Notes under the pieces: model-generated
Databases searched by the model: none
The model's input: only the letters and a program-made list of their open reading frames with translations
Told to the model about the DNA's origin: nothing
Position numbers and translations under genes: made by a program
Shown: positions 7,523 through 17,312 of the stretch, one piece after another
Layout of the letters: each line of letters starts with the position of its first letter
How positions within the stretch are numbered: position 1 is the stretch's first letter
Assembly: GCA_039197065.1 (NCBI GenBank)
Contig: JBCCUL010000043.1
Span: 3,975 to 67,974 of the forward strand
Origin: JANQPX01 sp039197065
GTDB taxonomy: Bacteria; Pseudomonadota; Alphaproteobacteria; Geminicoccales; Geminicoccaceae
Reading direction: 5' to 3'
DNA length: 64,000 nt

Positions 7523-8851
7523 TTACAGTCGGAGATTAAAGCCACCAGAATCGTTGGCCGGGTTGAAGACCGGATTATCCTGATAGTAGCGGTAATCCCC
7601 CTCGAAGACATCGCGTGTGTATTGATAGTCACCGGGCTTTTCAGCGCCCAAGATGTCGTCGACGCTGTTTGAGAACTTCAACACCGGGTCACCGAAGTCG
7701 AGATCATAGCGGTTGACCAGACGATCGAACGCTGCGTTGAGCGTATCGGGACGATCGCTGTATCTCGACCGAAGGTCAGTCATCAGTTCACGCGCATGGG
7801 CGTTGTCGCGGATCGGCTCGAAGCGATTGAGAACGCCGTGGTCTCGAAACACCGAGTAGAACTGATTGGCGACGGCAACCGGGCCATTGCCATGATTCAG
7901 GCCACCGGAAGAAAAGCCGAGATCCCAGGGGCTGCTGCCGAACAGGAGCTGCGAGTCATAGTTGAAGGCGGCGATTGTCGAGTTACCGCCATTGGGGATG
8001 ACGGGCGGGCTGTAGCGAGTAGGCTCGCTCATGAAGTCTTGAAGCAGCGCGGTCGGATCAACCTTCTGTCCATTGAAGAAAATGCCTTGGAACTGGCCAT
8101 CGGACCACCGCGCTTCGCCGCGATAGCCGACACCGACCCAACCGGAGCCAAGCCGTCCCGCTTGCTCGAGACCGAGGCCTGCTGCCGCCAAGGTGCCTGC
8201 GATGCCTTCGCCTGCTGGCGTCGGTTCCACAACGGCCGCCGGCGCCAGGGCAATCGCCGAATTCACCAGGCCTTTCGCCACCAGCTGATCGGCCGAGACC
8301 AAAACGCCGAAGTTGACGCTGGCACTGACATCTCCGGTCGGTGGGATAGGACCGCCCAGACGTCCATTCGCGAAGAATGCCGCATCGGGCAAAGGCGTTC
8401 CGTCGGCCAATCGAATGCGCGTCACACCGCCAAAACCCGGCTCAAGCTGATTGTCATTGCCGGGTGTCCAAGTGCCGACGCCACCGACCTTGAAACTGCC
8501 GGCGGCCGTGCCGGGGTTGCTGACGAACAGTGACGTGTTGCTCAGATTTCCAAAGGGCGTAATGCCAAAGACGCCCACTGGATTATCCGGTGACAGATTT
8601 CTGCCCGTCGATACGCCATAGACCATGGCGCCTGGCGTGATCGAGGACCAATTGATGCCGCCGCCGCTGTTTTGTGCGAGGTTCGCGCCGTCGGCTCCTT
8701 CGATCCCATCGGCCCCTGCTGCTGTCGATCCGCCCCCTGCAGGATCCGTTTTTGGATCGAGAAGAGCAGTGAACTGCTGTTCATCGGATGTCGGCGGCTG
8801 AGCGCTCGCGGGCGTGGCGTCTACACCACTCGTCAAGTTTTGGATATCCAC
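7523..8851 (-). CDS. Hypothetical protein, Gly/Asn-rich, unrecognised
   Basis: I do not recognise this protein. With a GTG start at 8851 it has 442 residues; the start is favoured by AGGAGG ten bases upstream, which itself lies inside the coding region of an alternative ATG start at 8872. It has no transmembrane segment and no signal peptide. The N-terminal 60 residues are polar and low-complexity. Residues 60-260 are rich in Gly, Asn, Pro and Ser with beta-like character. The C-terminal 130 residues look helical and acidic, with many Asp and Tyr (for example YQYTRDVFEGDYRYYQDNP). It is monocistronic, with its own strong terminator. A secreted or structural protein is possible; nothing proves it. 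Confidence 0.75.
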   Translation of the reverse strand: MDIQNLTSGVDATPASAQPPTSDEQQFTALLDPKTDPAGGGSTAAGADGIEGADGANLAQNSGGGINWSSITPGAMVYGVSTGRNLSPDNPVGVFGITPFGNLSNTSLFVSNPGTAAGSFKVGGVGTWTPGNDNQLEPGFGGVTRIRLADGTPLPDAAFFANGRLGGPIPPTGDVSASVNFGVLVSADQLVAKGLVNSAIALAPAAVVEPTPAGEGIAGTLAAAGLGLEQAGRLGSGWVGVGYRGEARWSDGQFQGIFFNGQKVDPTALLQDFMSEPTRYSPPVIPNGGNSTIAAFNYDSQLLFGSSPWDLGFSSGGLNHGNGPVAVANQFYSVFRDHGVLNRFEPIRDNAHARELMTDLRSRYSDRPDTLNAAFDRLVNRYDLDFGDPVLKFSNSVDDILGAEKPGDYQYTRDVFEGDYRYYQDNPVFNPANDSGGFNLRL

Positions 8852-9286
8852 GATTGATGTCCCTCCTGTCATTGTCGATGGCCGACGACCCTCCAACGGC
8901 TGCATGCAGCTGCCGTCCAGGGCGCCGTTCTGATTCGCTCCATCGAGAGGCAAGATTGAATCGGGTTAAGCACCCGACGACGATGAGATCGCGCAACCGG
9001 CGTACCCGAATGAGCAAGGATCGGACCCTCCTCCTTTCCTGCTCGGGGCATCCTCCCTAACATGACAGTCGTTATCTTGATGCCGTGCCAGAGAATAACC
9101 TCGCGGCTCCAGATCTGTGTCTCCGCAATGCAGCGAATTTCACAGTGTAGACTGGATCAATGGATCTGTCCGGTAAATTCGTACAGATTGGTAGTCGTCT
9201 ACCCAGTAATACTGAGGAGAATTGCGTTGTAATCTATGTCATTATATTAATGACGGTTAAGGCGAGGTTCAATCATTATCGCTTAC
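8852..9286. promoter_or_regulatory. Divergent intergenic region with a 17-bp perfect dyad before the kinase gene
   Basis: 435 bp between the divergent unknown gene and the Cache kinase gene. A perfect dyad GTCATTA-TAT-TAATGAC lies at 9238-9254, 33 bp before the kinase start, in an AT-rich stretch that could hold the promoter. Operator function is inferred from position. No coding sequence with family resemblance was found here. Confidence 0.45.
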
Positions 9287-10723
9287 ATGGTGAAAATGAA
9301 TCTTAGACTGAAAATTCTTCTGCTGGCAGTGATTCCGCTGGTCCTGGCTCTGGGGGCGGTCGCCTATGTGGCGACTTACCCATCGGCCGAGCTCGCGCGG
9401 CAGGAAATCGACGTCTTCGAGAACACCATGATCAAAGCCAAACAGGCGGAGCTTTTGAACTATGTCGCGCTGGCTCTGACATCGATCGATCATCTCTACA
9501 ACACCGAGGAGCCAAGATCCCCGGAGGACGAGGCGGATGCTCAGCGTCAAGTCAAGCAGGTCCTGGACCGGCTGACCTACGGAACCGATGGCTACTTTTT
9601 CGTCTACGACCAGCATGGCGGCAGCCTGGTGCACCCTAAGCAAACCTGGCGGGTCGGCAACAATTATTGGGATCTCGAGGACGAAAACGGCTTGAAGGTC
9701 ATCCAGCGTCTGATCGAGGAGGGACGGGCAGGGGGCGGCTATGTCCGCTATGCCTGGGAGCAACCGTCGACCGGTGTGGTGACCGACAAGATCGGCTATG
9801 CCGTCTTCCTGGATCGATGGAAATGGATGCTCGGTACGGGGATCTACATCGACGATGTGATCACGCAGGTCGATCACGCCAGGAAAGAGGTTGATAGCGG
9901 AATTCGCAAGACCTTCCTTCTCATCTCGCTCATTGCCTTTGGTGGGGTGATGGTCGTTTGTGCAGCGGGTGTGGCGATCAATATCCATGAGACCCGCCTC
10001 GCTGATGGCAAGCTGCAGGCGCTTACCGACAAGATCGTCGCTACGCAGGAAGAGGAGCGAGGCCGGGTTGCGCGCGAGCTGCACGACAGCATCAGCCAGA
10101 TCCTGGTCTCGGTGAAATTTGCCCTCGAACAGGCGAAGATGACCATCGGCGAGGGACTAAGCCCGGCGTCGGCGGCGATCGAGCGAGCGGAGGACAATCT
10201 CAACCTCGCGATCCGGGAGGTCAGGCGCATCTCTCACGATTTGAGGCCGGGCATCCTCGATGATCTCGGCCTGTCCAAGGCGCTGGAAAATCTCGCCGAG
10301 GACTTCTCAAGCCGCACCGGTATTGCCGTCTCCATCAAGACCACCGGCTTCAAGAACCTGCTGCGCAATGATGTGAAAACAGCACTCTATCGAATAGCCC
10401 AGGAGTCGCTCACTAATATCGAACGTCATGCCGGCGCCTGCCGGGTGCAGCTATGGCTCCTGCGCAATCGGAACGAGGTCACCTTGCGTATCGCCGATGA
10501 CGGTCAGGGCTTTGATTTGCAGCGCATGGAGAAGGGCGGCGCGAAATGTGGTATCGGGCTCAAGAACATGAAGGAGCGATTGGAGCGGTTGGACGGCGAC
10601 TTGAAAATTAACTCCTCACCCGCCGGCACCGTCATCGAGGCCAAGCTGACCCACAATGTCCTCCAGAGCCCGAAGGCGGCCCCCAAGCCCAGCGACGCCA
10701 GCGGCGAGGATCAGGCAGCATGA
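9287..10723 (+). CDS. Cache-domain sensor histidine kinase (HisKA_3 type)
   Basis: 478-aa inner-membrane sensor kinase. Transmembrane helix 1 spans about residues 8-28, followed by a periplasmic single-Cache domain (about 30-200; the typical GTDGYFFVYD and WKWMLGTGIYIDDV are present) and helix 2 (about 210-232). A HisKA_3 dimerisation domain has the phospho-acceptor H266 in RVARELHDSIS, and an HATPase domain carries the N box (NIERHAG) and IADDGQGFDL. Cache domains of this type often bind small organic acids. The stop overlaps the next gene as ATGA, giving a two-component operon. The proximity of a TRAP system makes organic-acid sensing plausible (inference). An alternative start is the ATG at 9296. 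Confidence 0.93.
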   Translation: MVKMNLRLKILLLAVIPLVLALGAVAYVATYPSAELARQEIDVFENTMIKAKQAELLNYVALALTSIDHLYNTEEPRSPEDEADAQRQVKQVLDRLTYGTDGYFFVYDQHGGSLVHPKQTWRVGNNYWDLEDENGLKVIQRLIEEGRAGGGYVRYAWEQPSTGVVTDKIGYAVFLDRWKWMLGTGIYIDDVITQVDHARKEVDSGIRKTFLLISLIAFGGVMVVCAAGVAINIHETRLADGKLQALTDKIVATQEEERGRVARELHDSISQILVSVKFALEQAKMTIGEGLSPASAAIERAEDNLNLAIREVRRISHDLRPGILDDLGLSKALENLAEDFSSRTGIAVSIKTTGFKNLLRNDVKTALYRIAQESLTNIERHAGACRVQLWLLRNRNEVTLRIADDGQGFDLQRMEKGGAKCGIGLKNMKERLERLDGDLKINSSPAGTVIEAKLTHNVLQSPKAAPKPSDASGEDQAA

Positions 10724-11367
10724 TCGACCAGGAGCGTATCCGTGTCCTCCTTGCCGATGATCATCCTCTGGTGCTGGAGGGCATCCGCGCCTGCCTCGAA
10801 GCGTTCGCCCATATCGACGTCGTCGCAACAGCGGCCAACGGCAAGGATGCGCTGGCGCTGGCGCGGGAGCTTCAGCCAAACATCGTCGTTCTCGACATCA
10901 ACATGCCTGAGCTGAACGGCCTGGATGCGACCGAGCTGTTCAAGGAAGAAATGCCAGAGATCAAGCTCCTGGTGCTCAGCATGCATGACAACAAGGAATA
11001 TGTGTCGACCGCCCTGTTGCACGGCGCACGCGGCTATGTCTTGAAAGACGTGTCGACCCGGGAAATCGTGAACGCCATCGTCGCGATCCACCATGGCGGC
11101 ACCTATTTCAGCGCCGGCGTTTCCGATCTCCTGATGGATCTGCAATCGGACCCGGCCAGAGGGAATGCGCTGACCACCCGCGAGCAGACCATTCTCCTCC
11201 TCCTGGCCGACGGGAGGAGCAACAAAGAGGTGGCACGCGAGCTCGACATTTCCGTGCGCACGGTCGAGACCCACCGCAAAAACCTGAAGCGCAAACTTGG
11301 CATCGGCACCACCGCTGGCCTGACACGCTATGTCATCGAGAGTGGATTGGCGCAAAGCGTGCAATAA
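10720..11367 (+). CDS. NarL/FixJ (LuxR)-type response regulator
   Basis: 215-aa DNA-binding response regulator, cognate partner of the upstream kinase by 4-bp overlap. The receiver domain spans residues 1-125 with acidic pocket D13/D14 (LLADDHP), phospho-acceptor D59 (VVLDINMPE) and conserved K near KDVSTREI. The C-terminal LuxR helix-turn-helix is at about 150-210 (LTTREQTILLLLADGRSNKE, SVRTVETHRKNL). All key residues are present. Target genes are unknown; the neighbouring TRAP operon and the unknown gene are candidates. Confidence 0.94.
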   Translation: MIDQERIRVLLADDHPLVLEGIRACLEAFAHIDVVATAANGKDALALARELQPNIVVLDINMPELNGLDATELFKEEMPEIKLLVLSMHDNKEYVSTALLHGARGYVLKDVSTREIVNAIVAIHHGGTYFSAGVSDLLMDLQSDPARGNALTTREQTILLLLADGRSNKEVARELDISVRTVETHRKNLKRKLGIGTTAGLTRYVIESGLAQSVQ

Positions 11368-11702
11368 GGCTGGCACATCGGTGGTCGACGACGACGTTGC
11401 GCGCAAGATCACGCTTTGATCTTTGAGCAGTCACGGGCATATCGAGGTTTTCTGAACGCGTTGACATGTTTTCATGTTCCTTCGCGCTGCCACCTCGACA
11501 GAAACAACGCCTCTTTCTCCAAAGGCATAGGTCTTTGCGGTCTATAGCGTCGACTGATCAAACCCGCCGGGCATAACGACAGGAACCACGGTCGATTGAC
11601 CAGATCGTCCGTTTTCCTGATCCAGCTGCGGACGCACCGAAGCGCATGCCGTACCGGACATGTTCAACCCGCTGCAGCCTTTGACATCATGTGAGCTGAG
11701 GA
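11368..11702. other. Convergent intergenic region
   Basis: 335 bp between the convergent response-regulator and chemoreceptor genes. I see no reading frame with family resemblance, no clear terminator with a U tract, and no RNA gene. Confidence 0.5.
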
Positions 11703-13607
11703 CTATCGGACGTAGTCCAGTTGCCGTGGCTTGCTTTCGGCGGCGTCTTCGCAAGCCATCTGAGATACCCTGAAGTAATCTACAAGCACAGTTAGGCTAT
11801 CGGCATGCTGCATCAGGGTGTTTGCCGTTACCACCGATTGGTTTGCCAGGCTCGAATTCTGCTGCGTCTGACCATCAAGGCGAGCGATGGAAGCGCTGAT
11901 TTCCTGGATTCCCGAGGACTGCTCGGCATTCGCAGAGAGGATCGTCGATACGGCCGTGCAGACGTCCGTGACCCCCGTTCGGATTTGAGCAAGCACCTCG
12001 CCCATCGCTTCGACCTCATCGACGCTCTTGGTGATCTGCTCGGTACTCTGCGAGACGAGATCCTTGATGTCGCGGGACGCGTCGCTTGCACGTTGCGCCA
12101 AGGCTCGAACTTCTGATGCGACGACCGCGAAACCTTTGCCTGCTTCGCCGGCCCGCGCCGCCTCCACGGCTGCATTCAGCGCCAGCAAGTTCGTCTGAAA
12201 AGCGATACTGTCGACAAGCGAGGTGATCTCTGAGATCTGTTGAGAGCGCTCATTGACCTTTCGGATGGAATCGACGGCACGAGCGGCAGCCTGTTCTCCC
12301 TGGGCAGCGACTTCATTGGAGCTCATCGACAGCTGATGCGCAGATTGTGCGGCTTCGGTGTTCGCTCCAACGCTCGCCGTCAGTTCGTCCATGGTGCCCG
12401 CGGTTTCTCTGAGCGACGCCGCCTGTGTTTCAGCGCGTGACGATAAGCTCTCCGATCCCGCCGCCATCGTGCTCAATGACGATTGAAGCGTGTCCGCGGT
12501 ATGTGCGATCTGACCGACCATCTCGCGCAGTTTGTCCGCCGTGGCGTTCGCGTCCGATTGGAGAGCTGCGAATACGCCTTCGAAATTTCCGGTCATGCGC
12601 GCGGACAGATCGCCGGCGGCGAAGCTGCGCAGCACTTTGGAAACAGAGGATACGGAATTGTCGACGCTGTCGAGGAGCGTATTCATTCGATGGGCGACCG
12701 CGCGAAGTTCCTCGCTGCTCTGATCATCCTCCAGGCGTGCTGACAGATCGCCGCGGCGGGCGCTCTCGACGACGGTCTGCAAGCGTTCCTGAAAGGCCTC
12801 GGCAGCATCGGCGCGGAGGCGTCGCGCCTCTTGCTCTCGACGCTCACGCTCAGCTAATTCCTCACGTTCCTCAAGGCCGGCACTCAGGATGCCGACCACA
12901 TGAGCCATCTCAGCGATTTCATCAGATGCTTCACTCTTAACTTTAGACTTCGACAACGTGCGCAAATCTTCGATGACGTCGATGATCGATGACGAGACGG
13001 CTCGGGCTGAGCGCAAAGCGAACCAGAGCGCCGTCGCCATAAGCACCAGTCCCAATGCGGCCACGACAGCGAGGACCCAAGACATCATCGACATGTTTTC
13101 ACGGCTCAGCCGCGTTGCATCGGCTCTGGCTATTTCCTTGATCGAGTCGGCCGACTGAGCAACGAGCGCTGCTTTTCGCTGAAGCCGTTCGGTGGTCGGT
13201 ACCTCGTTTGATGGCAGAACACCGAGGACGATGCGCGCATCTTCGACCCAAGCGACGAAGTGCTTTTGCAGCGCCGTGGCGGCATTCCGCATTCGGTCTG
13301 AGCGCACCGTATTTAGGACATGTTCGACATGCTCGCTCGCCTTGTCCACGTTGGCGTCGAATGAGGCGACGATCGGCTCCATCTCGAGAAGTCGAGTCAT
13401 CGCGGCAACCTGCGTGACGACCGCCTTCGCCTCTTCCAATGCTGCATCGATATGGTCGGCGTGAACCACCGTTGCCAACGAATCATCGAAAACCACTGTC
13501 TGGCGATCGATGGCATAAAGCCCTGCGAGCCCGAACACGGCGCCAATGACGAGGCCAACGGCGGCGACGATGGCGACCGGTGCGATTACGCGCTTCTTCA
13601 GTGACAT
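11703..13607 (-). CDS. Methyl-accepting chemotaxis protein
   Basis: 634-aa transmembrane chemoreceptor. Helix 1 spans about residues 9-31, followed by a roughly 145-residue helical periplasmic domain and helix 2 (about 176-198). HAMP-like segments follow (two repeats ending GDLSARLEDD and GDLSARMTGN), then the MCP signalling domain whose hairpin tip is SIAFQTNLLALNAAVEAAR. It should feed CheA/CheW, none of which are in the window. The gene follows the cytochrome c peroxidase gene by 14 bp on the same strand, so the two are probably co-transcribed. The periplasmic sensor has no visible haem motif. Confidence 0.94.
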   Translation of the reverse strand: MSLKKRVIAPVAIVAAVGLVIGAVFGLAGLYAIDRQTVVFDDSLATVVHADHIDAALEEAKAVVTQVAAMTRLLEMEPIVASFDANVDKASEHVEHVLNTVRSDRMRNAATALQKHFVAWVEDARIVLGVLPSNEVPTTERLQRKAALVAQSADSIKEIARADATRLSRENMSMMSWVLAVVAALGLVLMATALWFALRSARAVSSSIIDVIEDLRTLSKSKVKSEASDEIAEMAHVVGILSAGLEEREELAERERREQEARRLRADAAEAFQERLQTVVESARRGDLSARLEDDQSSEELRAVAHRMNTLLDSVDNSVSSVSKVLRSFAAGDLSARMTGNFEGVFAALQSDANATADKLREMVGQIAHTADTLQSSLSTMAAGSESLSSRAETQAASLRETAGTMDELTASVGANTEAAQSAHQLSMSSNEVAAQGEQAAARAVDSIRKVNERSQQISEITSLVDSIAFQTNLLALNAAVEAARAGEAGKGFAVVASEVRALAQRASDASRDIKDLVSQSTEQITKSVDEVEAMGEVLAQIRTGVTDVCTAVSTILSANAEQSSGIQEISASIARLDGQTQQNSSLANQSVVTANTLMQHADSLTVLVDYFRVSQMACEDAAESKPRQLDYVR

Positions 13608-13621
13608 CTTTAGGTGCCCAG

Positions 13622-14620
13622 TCAGTTCGCTGGAAGGATTGGGGTCGGCACGTCAGTCGTTTCCTCGGTCAGGGTTTCGAGGAAGGCGACGACATCGGCG
13701 ATCTCCTCCGGTGTCGTCGAAAAAGGGCGCATCTTCGTCGACAGCGATGGCCGCTTGATGCCGCCGCTTGCATAGTGGGAGATAAGCGTCTCGATGTCCC
13801 AGACCTGACCGGCATGGCCGAAAGGTGCGCGCAATGTGGTGTTGCGAAGACCCGGCGTCTTGAACGCATACATAGCCTTGGGATTATTCGGCTCCAAAGC
13901 TGCGCGGCCGATATCGTCGGTAACCAGCCCGATATCGTGAAACTCGTTGTCGGTGAAGTTCCAGCCGGTGTGGCAGTCCGCACAATGCATCTTACCGACG
14001 AATAGATCGAAGCCCCGCTTGGCGCTCGCAGAGATCGCGTCCTCGTTGCCCTCGACCCAGCGATCGAAGGGCGCCCAGCCGGAGACGATGGTGCGCTCGT
14101 AGGTTGCTATCGCCGTAAGGATCGCCTCACGAGACAAGCCTTCACCGGGGAAGAGCTTAGTGAACCAGTAGCTATACTCGTCGACCTGCCCAAGCCGACG
14201 GATCACGTCTTCGAACTTAGCTGCCATTTCGACGTCAGCTGTGATCGGACCCGCAGCCTGTTCCTCAAGCGTCGCGGCGCGCCCATCCCAGAAATACGGC
14301 TCGACCCAGGCCATGTTGATCACGGTGGGCGCATGGCGCCCCAATGGCTCATTGGCGGCGCCTACCGCCGTCTCCACAGGCGTTTCCCATCCGAATGAGG
14401 GGTTATGGCAACTGGCACAGCTCATGTTTTGCGCACCGGATAGGCGCGGATCGAAATAGAGCATTTTGCCGAGCGTCGCGATCTGAGGACTGTAAGGTGC
14501 GTCCGCTGGGAAGGGGATGCTCATCGGCCGTGCGAATGCGGTTCTGTCAGCCTGGGCGGCAATTAAGGAAGGCGCCAAGGCTAAGAGAACACCAAAGACA
14601 ACGATGAATGGAGCAAGCAT
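13622..14620 (-). CDS. Di-haem cytochrome c peroxidase (MauG/CcpA family)
   Basis: 332-aa periplasmic enzyme with a Sec-type signal (about residues 1-22). Two c-type haem motifs are visible: CASCH at 68-72 and CADCH at 213-217, as expected for bacterial di-haem peroxidases that reduce hydrogen peroxide with electrons from cytochrome c. Family text such as LGKMLYFDPRLSG, NMAWVEPYFWDGRAATLEEQ and TPGLRNTTLRAPFGHAG is present. I use the ATG at 14620 (AGGGA upstream, signal peptide directly at the N-terminus) rather than 14662. It lies upstream of the chemoreceptor gene in the same direction. Confidence 0.94.
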   Translation of the reverse strand: MLAPFIVVFGVLLALAPSLIAAQADRTAFARPMSIPFPADAPYSPQIATLGKMLYFDPRLSGAQNMSCASCHNPSFGWETPVETAVGAANEPLGRHAPTVINMAWVEPYFWDGRAATLEEQAAGPITADVEMAAKFEDVIRRLGQVDEYSYWFTKLFPGEGLSREAILTAIATYERTIVSGWAPFDRWVEGNEDAISASAKRGFDLFVGKMHCADCHTGWNFTDNEFHDIGLVTDDIGRAALEPNNPKAMYAFKTPGLRNTTLRAPFGHAGQVWDIETLISHYASGGIKRPSLSTKMRPFSTTPEEIADVVAFLETLTEETTDVPTPILPAN

Positions 14621-14918
14621 GTCTCGAAATCCCTGCTTTTCAATCCGAGACGACGCTATCATCGGTTTATTTATTTCTGGTTAACGCAGTCGGCATGGTA
14701 TCGCGACGTCGATTCCATAGCGCAATCACTGCGATGGCGCGTAATAAGCGGTTCGACTCGTCGGGAAGATCTGAATCTGCCAGATATAGCTGCCGGAAAT
14801 ACGGCCGGCGTGAACGAAAGGCAGCGTTACCAAGCCATCATCATCGGCGGCGGAAAATTGCCCTCTTTACGTGCCAATACGTTGAATGGGCCCCTCATCG
14901 TTGAAGAGGAGAGGGCGC

Positions 14919-16985
14919 TCACGCAGCCTTAGCCTGCCTGTCATGCATGACGGCCACCCCCTTTTCTTCGATTAGCCGATCCGTTCGGGCAGGCGGTAGC
15001 GGTCGTGCAAACAGATATCCTTGGGCATAGGGAGCCCCCATCATTCTCAGCATGACGGCCTGTTCCAGAGTTTCGACGCCTTCGGCAATCAAGGTGGTTC
15101 CGAGTTCTGCTGATAGTTTGACGAGCCCATCGACGATTGCTCTATCGGGCGGGTCATCCAACAGGTCTTCAATGAAGGACCGGTCGATCTTGAACTCACT
15201 GACCGGCAGGTTCTTCAAGTGCGAAAGTGATGCGAAGCCGGTGCCAAAATCATCCAGTGAGACACCGTACCCTCGATCACGCCATTGTTGCAGAAGGTCC
15301 GGAACATGATGGTTCCCACGTCCCAATATGCACCCTTCGGTAATCTCGAAGGTCAGATGGCCGGAATCGACCGCCGAGTCCTTATAGCAGCGCTCCACCC
15401 ATCGCAAATGGTTCCTATCATTGATCTGATCCTGATGGATGTTGATGGCGATGCGCGGCACCGCAAGGCCACCGCCCCGCCAGCGAAGAATGTCCTGGAT
15501 CGACTGACGTATGACAACTTCAGAAAGAGCGACGATCAACCCTCGCTCCTCTGCAATTGACAGAAAGGCACCTGGCAGGAGAAGGCCTTCGCGTGGATGT
15601 TGCCATCTGACGAGCGCCTCCAGACCGAAGATGCGGCCATCGGTCAGCGAGAATTGCGGCTGGTAGTAGACGACGAACTGACCGCGCGCGATCCCTTCTC
15701 GAATCTCTTCCGACAGGCGCTCGGCGCGCAGCGCGCTTTCTCGCAGGTTCGCGCTGAAATAGCTCCATTGACAGCCCGCCGTCGCCTTTGCGTGATACAT
15801 GGCCATATCGGCGTTATCGAGCAGGTCGCGCGCTGTCCGGCCGTGCTTCGGAGCCAAAGCGATGCCGACAGACGTTCCGGTATGCACGCGCCGGCCGTTC
15901 AGCGTGATCGGTTGCTCGATGATCTCGACGATGCTCTTCGCCAGCTTCTCGATCTCCTCGGAATCTCTGGTCCCGCGCTTGAGCAAAGCAAATTCGTCGC
16001 CTCCAATTCTGGCGACGGTCGTGTCCTGATAGGGGAGTTCCTGTAAACGCTTGCCGACGATGCGCAAGACATCGTCACCGCCGGAATGACCATGCACATC
16101 GTTGATGGTCTTGAAGTTAACGAGATCCATCATGAAGATCGCGAAGGGTTTTGGTGTCGTCTCTTTGAGTTCGGCCTCGATCATCGAGACGAGCGCGCGT
16201 CTGTTGGCGAGGTCGCAGATTGTGTCCTGCCATGCCAGCGTCTCGATATGCGCATGGGCATCGCTGAGATCGATGTGACGCCACGCCAAGAGAACGACGG
16301 CGATGACGACGGCTGCAACCAGCAAGACCAGGATACCGCAAAGGATGAAGAGCCAGGTTGCCCCATGAGCCACAGACCAGGCCGAGAAGAAACTGATCTC
16401 CTCACTGACCGCCTGCACGCCTCGAAGGTCTCCCAGCATCCAGTCTTTTTTGGGGCTCTCTTCATGGCTGTTGTGGCAGCCGACACAGCTCTCAGCCATG
16501 CGAAGCGCCATCGCGTTGCGCATGACCGGCTCGCCGTCGATGTCGTCCAGCCGGCTGAACATGTCCTGGTCCGGATTCTCTTCGAAGAAGCTAAGTGCGT
16601 CCTCTTCGAACAGGTCCTGGGGCCCAGACATCGGCCGTTCAAAGAACGGGTAGCGGCTGAAGAAGCGAAAATTCTTGGTATCGTATTGTTGGCTCAGGCT
16701 TTCCGTCAGGCCATGCATGAAGGTCGCTGGAAAGGGAATGGCGTTATCGTGATTGGAGAAATCTCGGCTTACGTTAACGCCATTGTGACTGGCCGGCCCA
16801 ACGATGTCGCGGGAATAGAAGTGTTGCGTATCGGAGAGGATTTCGAGATAGGCCATCGCGCTGGTTTCGGCAGAAAACCGCTCGACATGCGTGGTGATCT
16901 TGATGAGGACCGTTGCAATCGAAACCAGCAGAGCAGCGGCACCACCAAGAGCGAGCAGTAAGACGATCTTTCGACGGCTGTACAT
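14919..16985 (-). CDS. Haem-c sensor GGDEF/EAL protein (Tll0287-like periplasmic domain)
   Basis: 688-aa membrane protein. Helix 1 spans about residues 8-30. The periplasmic domain (about 35-200) resembles the Tll0287/DUF3365 haem-binding family and carries a single CVGCH c-haem motif at 167-171. Helix 2 is at about 209-234. The GGDEF domain keeps GGDEF at 328-332; the EAL domain keeps EAL at 456-458 and DDFGTGFASLSHL plus AEGVET, so both c-di-GMP synthesis and hydrolysis look possible. It probably senses redox state, oxygen or nitric oxide through the haem and sets c-di-GMP. AAGGA precedes the ATG. It lies on the same strand as the peroxidase and chemoreceptor genes. Confidence 0.93.
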   Translation of the reverse strand: MYSRRKIVLLLALGGAAALLVSIATVLIKITTHVERFSAETSAMAYLEILSDTQHFYSRDIVGPASHNGVNVSRDFSNHDNAIPFPATFMHGLTESLSQQYDTKNFRFFSRYPFFERPMSGPQDLFEEDALSFFEENPDQDMFSRLDDIDGEPVMRNAMALRMAESCVGCHNSHEESPKKDWMLGDLRGVQAVSEEISFFSAWSVAHGATWLFILCGILVLLVAAVVIAVVLLAWRHIDLSDAHAHIETLAWQDTICDLANRRALVSMIEAELKETTPKPFAIFMMDLVNFKTINDVHGHSGGDDVLRIVGKRLQELPYQDTTVARIGGDEFALLKRGTRDSEEIEKLAKSIVEIIEQPITLNGRRVHTGTSVGIALAPKHGRTARDLLDNADMAMYHAKATAGCQWSYFSANLRESALRAERLSEEIREGIARGQFVVYYQPQFSLTDGRIFGLEALVRWQHPREGLLLPGAFLSIAEERGLIVALSEVVIRQSIQDILRWRGGGLAVPRIAINIHQDQINDRNHLRWVERCYKDSAVDSGHLTFEITEGCILGRGNHHVPDLLQQWRDRGYGVSLDDFGTGFASLSHLKNLPVSEFKIDRSFIEDLLDDPPDRAIVDGLVKLSAELGTTLIAEGVETLEQAVMLRMMGAPYAQGYLFARPLPPARTDRLIEEKGVAVMHDRQAKAA

Positions 16986-17312
16986 GATCCTTAGCGACGT
17001 GATCGGAGATCGTCTTTATTTCATGCCGTAGCTAACAATCCGTTAATTCTAATGACGCAAGACTCATCAAGCGCAAGATCTCCTCTTGGCATCCGATATT
17101 CAGCGATCTGCCCGAAGCGGACCGGTGAAGTGTTCGTGGGACCCAAAGCGTCTTTTGCCGGTTGCGCCGCCGGACGTGGCGGAGCGCAGGTCGCTGCGGC
17201 AGCAGTATGCGTCATGTACGCCGATGGAACGCTTGAACAGCCATGGCGTCTGGTCACCACCCGGCCTATTGGTTAGCTTCAAGAGCCCGAAAAGCGCTCT
17301 CAATAGCCGGAA
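16986..17312. other. Divergent intergenic region upstream of coxC and the haem GGDEF/EAL gene
   Basis: 327 bp carrying both promoters. Short frames exist (17052-17276 plus; 17021-17260 minus) but neither has a ribosome-binding site or recognisable family content. No strong dyad was found. Confidence 0.5.

Noticed and set aside
17021..17276. Short overlapping frames on both strands upstream of coxC
   Set aside because: No ribosome-binding site, no recognisable family, and position in a divergent promoter region.
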